This document shows positions 27,478 through 38,347 of a DNA stretch of 64,000 bases, in pieces. Positions within the stretch are counted from its first letter, which is position 1; each line of letters begins with the position of its first letter. The notes under the pieces were generated by a model. It was given only the letters and a program-made list of their open reading frames with translations, was not told the DNA's origin and did not search any database. This DNA is from an uncultured Acidobacteriota bacterium (GTDB taxonomy: Bacteria > Acidobacteriota > UBA6911 > RPQK01 > JAJDTT01): positions 227,234 to 291,233 of the forward strand of contig CATOST010000032.1 in assembly GCA_951812665.1 (NCBI GenBank), given 5' to 3'. A program made the translations under genes and the position numbers.

Positions 27478-29004
27478 ATGCAGAACAGAACCAGGGTTTC
27501 ACTGCTGGCGGCCATGTTCTTGTTGACGACCGGAGCGACCGAGGTTTCAGGCAGCGAAATTCGGCACCTCGGTGGGCAATTGCAACTGTTTCTGGACGAC
27601 TGGCTCGTCGACTCCAGCGACGACATCCGCTGGGTTCTCCACAGTCCCGAGCGGCGCGAAGCGGCGATTCGCGTCGACCGTTCCTGGGAAGACATTTACA
27701 TGTACAACCCGGTGGTCATCAAGGACGGTCATCGCTACCGCATGTGGTACCGGGCCAAATATTTGGAAAGGCCGTTTCTGACCGCTTACGCTGAAAGCCT
27801 GGACGGCATCCACTGGGTCAAGCCCAGCCTGGGCCTTATCGAATTCGACGGCTCCCGGGACAACAACATCATCTGGCCCATTCCCGGGGCGGACGGGAGG
27901 TCGTTCTCCGTTTTCAAGGACGAGAACCCCGATGCGGGGGCCGACGCACGTTACAAGGCCATCACCAATCTGAATGAGATCACCGCGGCGGGAAAACGGA
28001 GGGCAGTGATCTACGGACTCGCTTCTCCCGACGGCTTGCGCTGGCGCCATCTCCGGACGGAGCCGATGTTGAAGGCCCTGGTGGAAGACCCCCAGTTCGA
28101 TTCCCACAACATCGTCCTCTGGGACGCTGTCCGCCGGCACTACGCCATCTATGCCCGGGGCTGGTACCGGAAAGGCATGCCTCCCCCGGGTTCGGAGCGG
28201 GTGGGCCGGACCGCGGACACCGTAACCATGAAACTCCCCTCGGGAGAGAGCCGGGAGTTTACCCACATCCGGGACATCCGCCGCTACGTCTCCAAAGACT
28301 ACGCGAATTGGGCCCCTCAGGAGTACATCGGATTGGGCGAAGCGCCGTTGGAGCACCTCTACAAAAACTCCGCGACTCCCTACTATCGGGACCCGGGCCT
28401 CTTCTTCATGTTCCCGAAGCGTTTCCTTCCCACCCGAAAGGCCGATCCGGACTGGGAGGACATCGGTCTTTCCGACATCGTCTTCATGTTCAGCCGGGAT
28501 GGTCTCAACTTCGACCGCCGTTACATGGAAGCCTTCCTCCGGCCGGGCCGGAACCCGTTGGCCTGGCACGAACGTTCGATCCACGTGGGCACCGGCCTGG
28601 TCCCCACCGGAGAACGGGAGATGTCCCTCTACTTCATCGAGCACGGCAAGACCGCTCAGACGGTCATTCGGCGGGGAGTGCTGAGGGTGGACGGCCTGGT
28701 GTCGTTGCGGGCCCAATTCTCGGGGGGGACGGTTCTGACCCGTCCCCTGACCTTCTCCGGTTCCCGCCTGGTGCTCAACTACTCCACCTCGGCCGCCGGC
28801 CAGATTCGGGTGGAGGTCCAGGACGAATCGGGGAAGCCTTTGCCTGGATTCGGGTTGGAGGACTGTCCCGAGATCTACGGGGATGAGATCGAGCGGGCCG
28901 TCTCCTGGCGGGCGGGCTCCGACCTGACCTCCTTGGCGGGGCGCACCGTGCGCCTCAAGATCGAGATGAAGGACGCCGACCTCTTCTCCCTCCGGTTCCG
29001 GTAG
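27478..29004 (+). CDS. Secreted glycosidase-like five-bladed propeller protein
   Basis: A 508-residue exported protein (signal peptide 1-25, VSLLAAMFLLTTGATEVSG) with the look of the GH32/43/130-type five-bladed propeller. Blades include FLDDWLVDSSDDI, VVIKDGHRYRMWYRAKY, YAESLDGIHWVKPSLGL and ASPDGLRWRHLRTEP. A beta-sandwich tail follows (about 415-508, LVLNYSTSAAGQIRVEVQD ... KDADLFSLRF). These motifs are shared by many 'glycosyl hydrolase-like' proteins of Planctomycetota and Acidobacteriota, with no proven activity known to me. A paralog is at 53614-55083. It sits between the epimerase-like gene and an M14 peptidase on the same strand. Catalytic residues could not be assigned. Confidence 0.72.
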   Translation: MQNRTRVSLLAAMFLLTTGATEVSGSEIRHLGGQLQLFLDDWLVDSSDDIRWVLHSPERREAAIRVDRSWEDIYMYNPVVIKDGHRYRMWYRAKYLERPFLTAYAESLDGIHWVKPSLGLIEFDGSRDNNIIWPIPGADGRSFSVFKDENPDAGADARYKAITNLNEITAAGKRRAVIYGLASPDGLRWRHLRTEPMLKALVEDPQFDSHNIVLWDAVRRHYAIYARGWYRKGMPPPGSERVGRTADTVTMKLPSGESREFTHIRDIRRYVSKDYANWAPQEYIGLGEAPLEHLYKNSATPYYRDPGLFFMFPKRFLPTRKADPDWEDIGLSDIVFMFSRDGLNFDRRYMEAFLRPGRNPLAWHERSIHVGTGLVPTGEREMSLYFIEHGKTAQTVIRRGVLRVDGLVSLRAQFSGGTVLTRPLTFSGSRLVLNYSTSAAGQIRVEVQDESGKPLPGFGLEDCPEIYGDEIERAVSWRAGSDLTSLAGRTVRLKIEMKDADLFSLRFR

Positions 29005-29020
29005 GCGCAGGGAATCCAGA

Positions 29021-30670
29021 ATGAGTGCAGTGACGCGATCCCAACCCCGAATTCGGGCCGGAACCCATCCGGCCGGCTTCGGGAGATCCTGGGGGCGAAG
29101 GACCTTCATGAAGGCCGCCGGCCTCGGGATCCTTGGCTTTGCTCAGGAACATTTGCGGGCGCAGGTTCGTGGCCATGAAGGTCCCGCCTGGTATCCCCTG
29201 GAGGATCTCTACCGACGCATCCGGCGATTGGGCCGTGAACATGGCGACTTCTTGAAGCTGGAGGATCTGGGCGGCAGTGTCCGGGGACGCCCCCTGATCG
29301 CGGTCCGTCTGAGCGACTGGTCGATCGCGGACGAGCACAAGGAGCACGTGCTCCTCACGACTCTACACTCGGGCGGGGAGCGGATCGGCCCCAGCGCCAT
29401 GTTGGACCTGGTGGAGTGGTTGCTCTCCGGGCATCCCCTGGCCCGGCGAATTCTCGCGCGCCAGCAGGTCGTGTGCATCCCCATCGTCAATCCGGACGGG
29501 TACGTGGCCGGCAGCTTCCACAACGCCCACGATCTGGATCCCTACAACAGTTGGACCCTGGAGGGTCCGGTGCAACCGGAGAAACATCCCGAGGCCCGTG
29601 CCGTCCAGCGCCTCATGGATGACCTGCAGCCCGAGGTGCACGGAGACCTGCACGGCTCCTTCCTGGAGTTCTACGGATCCATCCACGCCGATACGGCAGC
29701 CGCTTACTCGAACGTCTCCCTGCGGCCGTATCATCACGAGATCATGCGTCTCATGAACGAGGCAGCTCTGGAGGAGGGTTACCCTGCCGATTGGCTGGAG
29801 GAGGATTCGGAACGCATGTTCTGGGGCCCCGATCTGGACCCGATGCGGGAGAAGACATGGAAGGGCCGGCCCCGGGTCTATGCCGCCACCTATTGCTACA
29901 ACCGCTACCACTCGCTGGTCACGGCCAATGAGAATGCGTGGGAACGAAGCGCGCTGCTCCGGTATCGCCGGCTGCTCGAAGTGGGGAACGAGGTCTGGCC
30001 CGGAGAGTATTACCCGGGGTACCCGACCCGGGTGATGATGGGCAACGACCTGCATCGCCTGACCGCCTATGGAACTACGGCGGGAGCCCGGCGGAGGAGC
30101 CGGGTGGAGCTGTGGAACAAGCTGCGTCAGCTCAGCTTCGGCTTCGACTGGCCGGAGGTCGAGGGCATGGCTCTTTGCGTCTGCGCCACCTCCCGGAAGG
30201 CGGCCCGCAAGTGGTTGGGGGACAACACCCTGCTGGACCTGCTCTCTCGAATCGAACGTCATCCCGGGATGAACCTGGAGCCCATCCGGCGGCTGGTTCA
30301 TCGTCATCCCCTGGACGACGGCAAGCGTCCGGCGCGCTTTCTGGTGGAAGGGGGAGGCGCCAAGTTCTACCGGCAGGACTCCGGTCCCGACCGTCTGGAG
30401 GCGGAGGGGAGCGGCCCCGTCCGTCACGGGATCTGCGTGCGGCTGCGAATCCCCTACCAGAACGCCCGCATCCTCGACCTCAGGCTCAACGGGCACGTCG
30501 TAGCCCCGTCCGAATCGGATGGCTTCGTCTCCTGGGTGGCCCGAGGGTTCACTCATGTCCAGATCGCCATTCCTCCCGGCAGGACGCAATCGGAGGAGAT
30601 CTTCCTGGTGACCTGCGAATACGATCCCCGCGAGCGGCGCCGGCAAGGGAAGGTGACCTTCCGAAATTGA
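29021..30670 (+). CDS. Tat-exported M14 (zinc carboxypeptidase-like) protein
   Basis: A 549-residue protein with a twin-arginine signal (WGRRTFMKAAGLGILGFA, about 25-43). The M14 fold is suggested by LEDLGGSVRGRPLIAVRLS, LLTTLHSGGERIGPSAM (first zinc ligands), PIVNPDGYVAGS with the conserved NPDG, and VHGDLHGSFLEF (second zinc His). Oddly the first ligand pair is HSGGE, one residue longer than the classical HxxE. The C-terminal 120 residues form a beta-rich domain. The substrate could be a peptide, a peptidoglycan fragment or an amide; the neighbouring glycosidase-like gene starts the same transcript. Confidence 0.75.
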   Translation: MSAVTRSQPRIRAGTHPAGFGRSWGRRTFMKAAGLGILGFAQEHLRAQVRGHEGPAWYPLEDLYRRIRRLGREHGDFLKLEDLGGSVRGRPLIAVRLSDWSIADEHKEHVLLTTLHSGGERIGPSAMLDLVEWLLSGHPLARRILARQQVVCIPIVNPDGYVAGSFHNAHDLDPYNSWTLEGPVQPEKHPEARAVQRLMDDLQPEVHGDLHGSFLEFYGSIHADTAAAYSNVSLRPYHHEIMRLMNEAALEEGYPADWLEEDSERMFWGPDLDPMREKTWKGRPRVYAATYCYNRYHSLVTANENAWERSALLRYRRLLEVGNEVWPGEYYPGYPTRVMMGNDLHRLTAYGTTAGARRRSRVELWNKLRQLSFGFDWPEVEGMALCVCATSRKAARKWLGDNTLLDLLSRIERHPGMNLEPIRRLVHRHPLDDGKRPARFLVEGGGAKFYRQDSGPDRLEAEGSGPVRHGICVRLRIPYQNARILDLRLNGHVVAPSESDGFVSWVARGFTHVQIAIPPGRTQSEEIFLVTCEYDPRERRRQGKVTFRN

Positions 30671-30837
30671 AAATTGCGAATAATGGTAATGGTGAATAGC
30701 GGCGCGGAGACAGACGTGAACCTTGCTGGATACTCGAGTTCGTCACAGCCCCGGCGGCATGGCATGGGTGACCGTGTCCCCGATTGACTCTGTGTCCGTT
30801 GGAATGAATATCTTCCCATCGAAATAAGGGTTGAATC

Positions 30838-32049
30838 GTGGCTACGAGCGGGTCCAAGAACAGCATTATCGCCTTCCTGTTCGAGAACTCCATCTTCCTG
30901 ATCGCCGGGGCCTTCGGCGCCCTGCTGTGGGCCAATCTGGATCACGACTCCTACCACCATCTGATCCACCTGAAGCTGTTCGAGGACACGCTGTTCGGAA
31001 CGCTGAAAGCCGACGGTACGCGGGTCTTCGACCTTCACTACCTGATCAACGACGTGCTGATGGCGTTCTTCTTCGCCATCGCCGGCAAGGAGGTCTGGGA
31101 AGCCACGCTTCCGGGCGGTCCCCTCAGCAGTCCCAAGCGGGCCGCCGTTCCGCTCGTCGCGGCCGTGGGCGGCATGGTGGCGCCGGCCCTCTTCTACCTG
31201 CTGGGTGCGGCTCTGGTCGGGCGCTTCGATGAACTGTCCAACGGCTGGGCCATTCCCTGCGCCACGGACATCGCCTTCAGTTACATGGTGGCACGGATCG
31301 TCTTCGGCGCCGGCCATCCCGCGATTCCTTTCCTGTTGTTGCTGGCAATAGCCGACGACGCCATGGGCCTGCTGATTCTTGCGGCCTTCTACCCTCAGGG
31401 AGAAGTTCAGATGCTCTGGATGGTCCTGGCCGTGGTGGGTGTGGGCGTCGCCTTTCTGTTCCAGCGCCTTCGCCTCCACAGCTTTTGGTGGTATCTGGCC
31501 GTTCCCGGCACCCTTTCGTGGATCGGGTTTGCGATGGCGGGCCTGCATCCGGCTCTGGGCCTGCTGCCCATCATTCCCGCCATGCCTCACCATCACTCCG
31601 ACAGGGGCCTCTTCGATTGGAAGGAGTTGGAGGCGACGGACACGCTGAACGAGTTCGAGCACTGGTGGCAGAAACCGGTGGAGTTGATCCTGATGCTCTT
31701 CGGCCTCTTCAACGCCGGCGTATTGTTCAGCGCCGTGGATTCACCCACCTTCCTGGTCCTGATCGGCCTCCTGGCGGGAAAGCCGGTGGGCATCTGGGCC
31801 GGAGCGATGCTGGTCGCCAGAGGGTTTCAGTTGGGACTCCCCCAGGGGATCGGCACGCGGGACCTGGTGGTTGTGGGGTTCGCTGCCGCGATCGGGTTCA
31901 CCGTGGCGCTCTTCGTGACCACGGTGGCCTTTCCTCCGGGACAGATCCAGGACGCCGCCAAGATGGGTGCGCTGGGTTCTTTCGCCGCCGCCCTGATCAC
32001 TTACTGCGTGGCCCGGGCCACAGGCGTCACGCCGGGCACTGCGAAGTAG
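30838..32049 (+). CDS. nhaA: Na+/H+ antiporter NhaA
   Basis: Exchanges internal Na+ for protons at the inner membrane, for pH and salt control. The 403 residues contain about 12 TM helices. The conserved ATDIAFSYMVARIVFG and the ion-binding double Asp in LLAIADDAMGLLIL are present, as is the NhaA C-terminal GFTVALFVTTVAFP. The start is GTG at 30838 with only a weak ribosome site (AAATAAGGG). An unusual His-rich loop PAMPHHHSD lies near the centre. It is monocistronic between the M14 gene and the convergent DUF1501 gene. Confidence 0.93.
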   Translation: MATSGSKNSIIAFLFENSIFLIAGAFGALLWANLDHDSYHHLIHLKLFEDTLFGTLKADGTRVFDLHYLINDVLMAFFFAIAGKEVWEATLPGGPLSSPKRAAVPLVAAVGGMVAPALFYLLGAALVGRFDELSNGWAIPCATDIAFSYMVARIVFGAGHPAIPFLLLLAIADDAMGLLILAAFYPQGEVQMLWMVLAVVGVGVAFLFQRLRLHSFWWYLAVPGTLSWIGFAMAGLHPALGLLPIIPAMPHHHSDRGLFDWKELEATDTLNEFEHWWQKPVELILMLFGLFNAGVLFSAVDSPTFLVLIGLLAGKPVGIWAGAMLVARGFQLGLPQGIGTRDLVVVGFAAAIGFTVALFVTTVAFPPGQIQDAAKMGALGSFAAALITYCVARATGVTPGTAK

Positions 32050-32071
32050 AAGTCGTTCCGAGGCGTCCGGA

Positions 32072-33540
<1,469 letters not shown>

Positions 33541-33544
<4 letters not shown>

Positions 33545-36500
33545 TCCCGGGTGATGGTTTCGTCCAGGTTCAATATGCTGCCGGTCAAGATAGTCCAAGC
33601 GGCCAACTCCGCCGGATCCAGGCTTGAGTCAATGGGGGAGTCGCCCACCTCGATCAGATGCTGTGCCGCCTCTGGATGCGACCGGTAGTAGTCTCGCTGC
33701 TGCTGGAGGATCCGGTCCAGAATCGGGGTCTCCCGGGAGTCGGGTACCCGTCCCGTGGCCAGACGAAACGCCAGCCGGACCCGATCCGACGGGCTTGAGG
33801 TTGTCCCTTGAAGGGTATGTTGGGCCAGCGATCGGGCCGCTTCCACGTAGGTCGGGTCGTTCAGCAGGATCAGGGCCTGCAGCGGCGTGTTGGTCCGGGG
33901 CCGCCGCATGGTGCAGGTTTCCCGGTCGGGGGCGTCAAACGCGGCCAATGCCGGCGGGGGAATAGTCCGCTTCCAGAAACTGTAGAGTCCGCGGCGGTAG
34001 AGGTCTGCGCCCTCGCCTTGGACATAGACTTGGGCCGTGTACTTCTCGCCGTAAGCCATCTCCTTCCACAACCCGGGAGGCTGGTAGGGATAGACGCTGG
34101 GACCACCGATCGCGTTCACTAGGAGACCGCTGGCTCCCAGCGCATTATCACGCACCAACTCGGCGGGCAACCGAAAGCGGGAGGCACGCGCCAGCAGCCG
34201 GTTCTCGGGGTCCCTTTCCAACAGCCCGGGCGTGACGCGGGAACTCTGGCGATAGGTGGCGGACGTCACCAGGAGCCGCTGCAGACCTTTCACATCCCAT
34301 CCCGATGAGACGAATTCGGTGGCCAGCCAGTCCAGAAGGTCGGGATGACTGGGCTGATCTCCCTGGGAGCCGAAGTTCTCCGCCGACTTGACGAAGCCGG
34401 TGCCATAATACATTTGCCAGAATCGGTTCACGGTGACCCGGGCCGTCAGCGGATGGCCTGAGTCTACGAGCCAGCGGGCGAGTCCCAGGCGGTTGGGAGG
34501 CGCGTCCTGCGGAAACGGCGGCAGCGCGGCGGGAACCCCCGGCTCGACCTTCTCGCCGCGATTTCGGTAGTCTCCCCGATCCAGGATGACGGTGTCCCGC
34601 GGCTCTTCCATCTCCTCCATCACCATGATGGTGGGAATGGATGCCTGTAGCTTCCGCTCGTCTCGGCGCAGAGTCTGCTGCTCGTGATGCAGTTCCCGAT
34701 AGTGGGAGGGAGCGTCCCGCTCCAAATAAAACCGGAGCAGATCGTGCTGCCTCTGCTCGCTCCTCTCCTCCTCCGGCTCCCGCAGGATGGTTCCGATGGG
34801 ATGGTAGACGGCCAACTGCTCCACTTCGTTCGGTGTAAGGTTCCGATCATAGATGCGGACCTCGTCCATCTGGCCGTCGAACACCCCCTTGGCGTGGCGC
34901 CGGCCCAGACGCAGGGGCCGGTCGGTCCGGATGGAGCCGTTCAGGCTGTCGTGCAGTACCTCAACTTCCTGAAGCCTGCCGTCCAGGTAAAGGGCCACGC
35001 CGGCGGCTTTTCCGGAACCGTCGTAGGTAAGGGCCAGGTGATGCCACTCGCTCAAGGATACCGGGGCGAGCGTCCGGACCTTGATGGCGTCGTCCGGCCA
35101 GGCATGAACCAAGTGGGCTATGAGCAGGGGACCGCTGTACATGGGACCGTCATATTCCATGAAGTCGCCCACGAAGAGGTCGTAGCCGCGGAGCCCGTCC
35201 AGATCGTCCATGCGGGAGACGACGACTTGGTCACGCTCGTGGCTGAGTTGGACCCAGGCCAGCAGAGAGAAGGCGTCGGTCCGCTCGAACCTACCCAGCT
35301 CACCCAGGTCCACGTGGTTCCTGCTGGTGAATTTAAGGGCGCCGCGCACCTTACCCTCAGTCGGAACGAGTTCCTCGCCTCTGGGTTTTCCGTGACGGTA
35401 GTGGCCACTGGTGTCCGAGGTGTGGTGATCCAATTCGTAGTGGGCCAGCAGGCCCCGGCTGGGACTCTCGGGGAGCTTGGCCAAGGTGGGAACTTCCCAT
35501 GCCCGTACCAGGGACTTCAAACGGCTTTCCGGCATCTGGATCTCGATGGCTTCCAGCCTCATCCGCAACTCCTGCAGACGGTTTGCCTGATCGGGATAGG
35601 GCATTTTCATGACCGGCGCTGCGTTGCCTGTTATCCCGTCCAGTCCCTTTTCGGAAATCGTGTTGAAGAATGCCGAAAAGCGGTAGAATTCCCGCTGCCG
35701 AATGGGGTCATACTTGTGATCGTGGCAGCGGGCGCATCCCATGGTCAGGCCCATCCAGACCGTCGATGTGGTGTTGACCCGGTCGACCACGTACTCCAAT
35801 TGGTACTCCTCGGGAACGGCGCCGCCCTCGTAGTTGATCATGTGGTTACGGTTGAAACCGGTGGCCAGATTCTGTTGGGCCGTGGCGCCGGGAAGGAGGT
35901 CGCCGGCCAGTTGCTCAATGGTGAACTCGTCGAAGGGCTGATTCCGATTGAAGGAGTCAATCACCCAGTCCCGCCAGAGCCACATGTCGCGGTGGCTGTC
36001 GACGTGGTAGCCGTGGGTGTCGGCGTAGCGGCTGGCGTCGAGCCACTCCAGGGCCATCCGCTCTCCGTAGTGCCGGGAGGAGAGGAGTCGCTCCACCACC
36101 TTTTCGTAGGCACCGGGGCTCCGGTCTGCCAGGAAGGCGTCCACTTCCGCCGGTGTGGGAGGCAGTCCGGTCAGGTCCAGAGTCAATCTGCGGATCAGGG
36201 TGACGCGGTCCGCTTCGGGAGACGGTTCGAGTCCCTCCCTTTCCAGCCGGGCCAGGATGAATCGGTCCACGGGATTGCGGACCCAGGAGACGCGGTTCAC
36301 CTCCGGGAGGGGCGGTCGGCGAGGCCTGACGAAGGCCCAGTGATCCCTGGCCTCGGCGCCTTCGCTGATCCAGCCTCGAATGAGATCGATCTGGTTCTGG
36401 TTCAGCTTTCGGTCGAATCCGGGCGGCGGCATCCGAGCCGCCTCGTGTTCTGCCGAAATCCTCTGGAACAGGCGGCTGGTTTCAGGGTTTCCGGGAGTGA

Positions 36501-36765
36501 CGATCCGGTAGCCGCCCTGGTCCTGGAACAGTCCCTCCTTCGAATCCAGGCGCAGACCCGCCTGCCTCACCTTTTCGTCCGGGCCGTGGCAGGCGAAACA
36601 GTGATTCGAGAGGATGGGGCGTATCTGGCGGCTGTAGTCAACGGCGCCAGCCGCCGACTCGGCCTGAGTCGGCGATAGAAATGCAGCGGAAGCGAACCAC
36701 GCGGCCAGAACCGCTGTCCTTGCCGTCAGTTTCGCAATGCCTCCCTTGTCGTCTGGTCGAACCAT
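33541..36765 (-). CDS. PSCyt1-PSCyt2-LamG-PSD1 protein, copy 1
   Basis: A 1074-residue exported protein of the 'planctomycete cytochrome' type. Signal peptide about 1-36. PSCyt1 follows with a heme-type CFACH motif ([18 protein letters not shown], about 50-67). PSCyt2/DUF1549 covers about 140-370 ([44 protein letters not shown] with a second CxxCH). A LamG/ConA-like lectin domain covers about 435-650 ([17 protein letters not shown] ... [14 protein letters not shown]). PSD1/DUF1553 covers about 760-1050 ([37 protein letters not shown]). Such proteins are thought to act in periplasmic redox or polysaccharide processing with DUF1501 partners; no activity is established. It precedes and overlaps the DUF1501 gene. 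Confidence 0.9.
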
Positions 36766-36865
36766 TCAATCCGACTCTGGTATTGCTGATCCGCTGCAGA
36801 GAACGCTCACCCAGGCTGTGCCCAGAGTTTACACCCGCGGAAGTTCCTCCGGCAACCCGCGGATA

Positions 36866-37965
36866 CACTAGGAGCTTGTCTCTCAACTCTTCGACTCTCA
36901 CCCATTCCCGAGCCAAGGCCTCACACACAAAGTAACGGCCTTCCCCCACGGACAGACATCTCTGAGGGTTGAGCCGTTTCACCGCCACGTTGCTGGGATA
37001 CTCCCAGGGAGCTGGCTCCGGATTTTAGCGACGGAAACGTTGGGCCGGCACCCCCATCTGCAGAGACTCGTGAGGCCGAACATGATTGTATTCCCAGCGA
37101 AAGTCCCTCAGAAATCCTGGCCATTCCTCCCTCCGCCGCGGTCGTCCTCGGTGAGCGATCGAGTCGCTCAACGTGTGATGAAATCGTTCCACCTTGCCCA
37201 GTGTCTGCGGCTGCTGGACCCGTCCGTAGACCAGATTGATCCCTTGCTTGATCAAATCCACACTCAAGCGAGTCAGGCCCCATCCGTTGCTACTGCTCCA
37301 CTACGGGGCCCCATGATCCATGAGCATGGGGTCGGGCACTCCGTAGCGGGCAAATGTCCTTCGAAGCAGAGCTTGCTCCAGATCCAATCGCGTCGACCTC
37401 AAGCCAAACATCCCCACCGATTAGCGCGAGCAGTCGTCCAGGATCGAAAGCGGATGACACACGCTGTCGGGACACGTGAACGGCCCCTTGAATTCCATTT
37501 GCCACAGTTCGTTGGGCTGGGATCGCTCGAACCGCTGGGGCGCTGGCCGTTGCGCCTGGTACGGATCCAGCTCGCCCTGTCGTCGGAGAATTCGATGCAC
37601 CGTCGAGACACTTAAATGGATTCCTTCCCGCTCGAGCAACACCTGGAGCTTCTTGCCTCCCCACCCGTGTCGTCGCCTCAGTTCCACCACCCGGTGTTCC
37701 ACTCCTGCCGGCGTTCGCCGTGGATTGTGGCGGGGCCGTCGGGACCGCTCCTGCAGTCCCGTCACATTCCTGGCTTCCCGATATTTCTTCAGCCAGAGGT
37801 ATCCCGTCGCCCGAACCACGAAACGTATCTTCTGGTTCATCCCATCCATCACTATCCAGGGCATCTCCACCTCCTATTGGAACGAGTCTGTATATAACCC
37901 TGAGGTGTAAAGGATATCCTGACATCATACAGCTTGTAGGTGCCCGCTTTCGCCCCTGACTGATC
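36866..37965 (-). mobile_element. Remnant of an IS481-like insertion sequence
   Basis: Bounds are approximate: from the point where the PSD1 upstream sequence shared with copy 2 stops (about 36870) to beyond the transposase start. A possible outer end is TGTCAGGATATCC... on the minus strand near 37925. The opposite end is missing, and no convincing inverted repeats or target duplication were found. The element lies between the PSD1 promoter of copy 1 and the receptor-leader relic, which are adjacent in copy 2. Confidence 0.6.
36870..37870 (-). pseudogene. Broken IS481-like DDE transposase
   Basis: One reading frame from 37870 to about 36870 spells an IS481-type transposase interrupted by three in-frame stops. 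They replace the Tyr after DDCSR (TAA), the Trp after DHGAP (TAG) and a Tyr after AQRFRR (TAA). Recognisable parts are KWLK-type HTH remnants (GYLWLKKYREA), RRPRHNPRRTP, HGWGGKKLQVLL, ELWQMEFKG, DHGAP, GKVERFHHTLSD, and the C-terminal ALAREWVRVEELRDKLLVY. The N-terminal helix-turn-helix appears to lack about 20 residues between FVVRA and TGYLWLKK. The first catalytic Asp is Glu (QMEFKG), and the 3' end is cut off at the native sequence near 36870. Start region AGGAGGTGGAGATG is intact. Confidence 0.82.
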
Positions 37966-37970
37966 GGCCC

Positions 37971-37995
37971 GGGGAGCACAAGGGTCGCCCCTACG
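37971..37995. repeat. Single copy of the GGG..GCCCCTACG palindrome
   Basis: GGGGAGCACAAGGGTCGCCC followed by CTACG resembles the unit at 11148-11174 (shared ACAAGGGT.GCCCCTACG). Dispersed intergenic repeat; the left arm is degraded. Confidence 0.5.
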
Positions 37996-38105
37996 AGGGC
38001 TTCTCCCATTCTTGGAGAATTCGACCGATTCCAATTATCGAATCTTCGGACTCTTTTGTTTTCCACCACTTACAGAGATTTAACCTGATTTCTTGGCGCA
38101 ACTCC

Positions 38106-38240
38106 TGGCAGATACACAGAGGCTTAGGCGATCTTCACGGCTCCTTAAAACGTGCGACGTACACTCCAGACGGTTTTTCTCAGAGTCGATGGAGGAGGAC
38201 TGTGCATGGTTTCATCCGCGAAAAATGATCAGCGGGATGG
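38106..38240 (+). promoter_or_regulatory. Relic of a TonB-receptor leader region
   Basis: Shows about three-quarters identity by eye to 43152-43275, the leader of the TonB-dependent receptor. Shared blocks are TCTTCACGGCTCCTTAAA, GACGGTT.TTC, GTCGA.GGGAGGAG.ACTG and GCATGG, in the same order and spacing. No receptor gene follows here; the second DUF1501 gene abuts it instead, as expected at the joint of a tandem duplication. Confidence 0.7.
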
Positions 38241-38347
38241 GTCGCCAGCTCAAGGAATTCCGGCTCGGGTGTGATCCGTTTTTTGGCCGTCCGAGTGGAG
38301 CGATGCTCACTTGCCCAATCCCAACTTACGCTCCCGAGGCGTCCGGA

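Larger units (their letters stand above)
37871..38347. other. Non-coding stretch: IS end, palindrome, leader relic
   Basis: A 477-base region with no supportable gene. From left: the 5' flank of the dead transposase, a single palindrome-like unit (37971-37995), about 110 AT-richer bases with nothing recognised, the receptor-leader relic (38106-38240), then about 100 bases up to the true stop of the second DUF1501 gene. Its frame-shifted reading runs on to 38307, but the homologous stop is at 38348. Confidence 0.65.

Noticed and set aside
34684..36678. A 664-codon plus-strand frame opposite PSD1 copy 1, with a similar 800-codon one opposite copy 2 (40097-42499)
   Set aside because: Present in both copies only because the coding strands are homologous; no recognisable motifs.
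37410..37420. Stop-codon readthrough or recoding in the transposase
   Set aside because: Three different stops plus a missing HTH segment and a truncated end indicate decay; all other genes use standard stops.
36861..38117. GATACAC at both edges of the IS region as a target-site duplication
   Set aside because: The same word occurs at this place in copy 2 as native sequence, and the transposase is truncated at the left edge, so it need not be a duplication.
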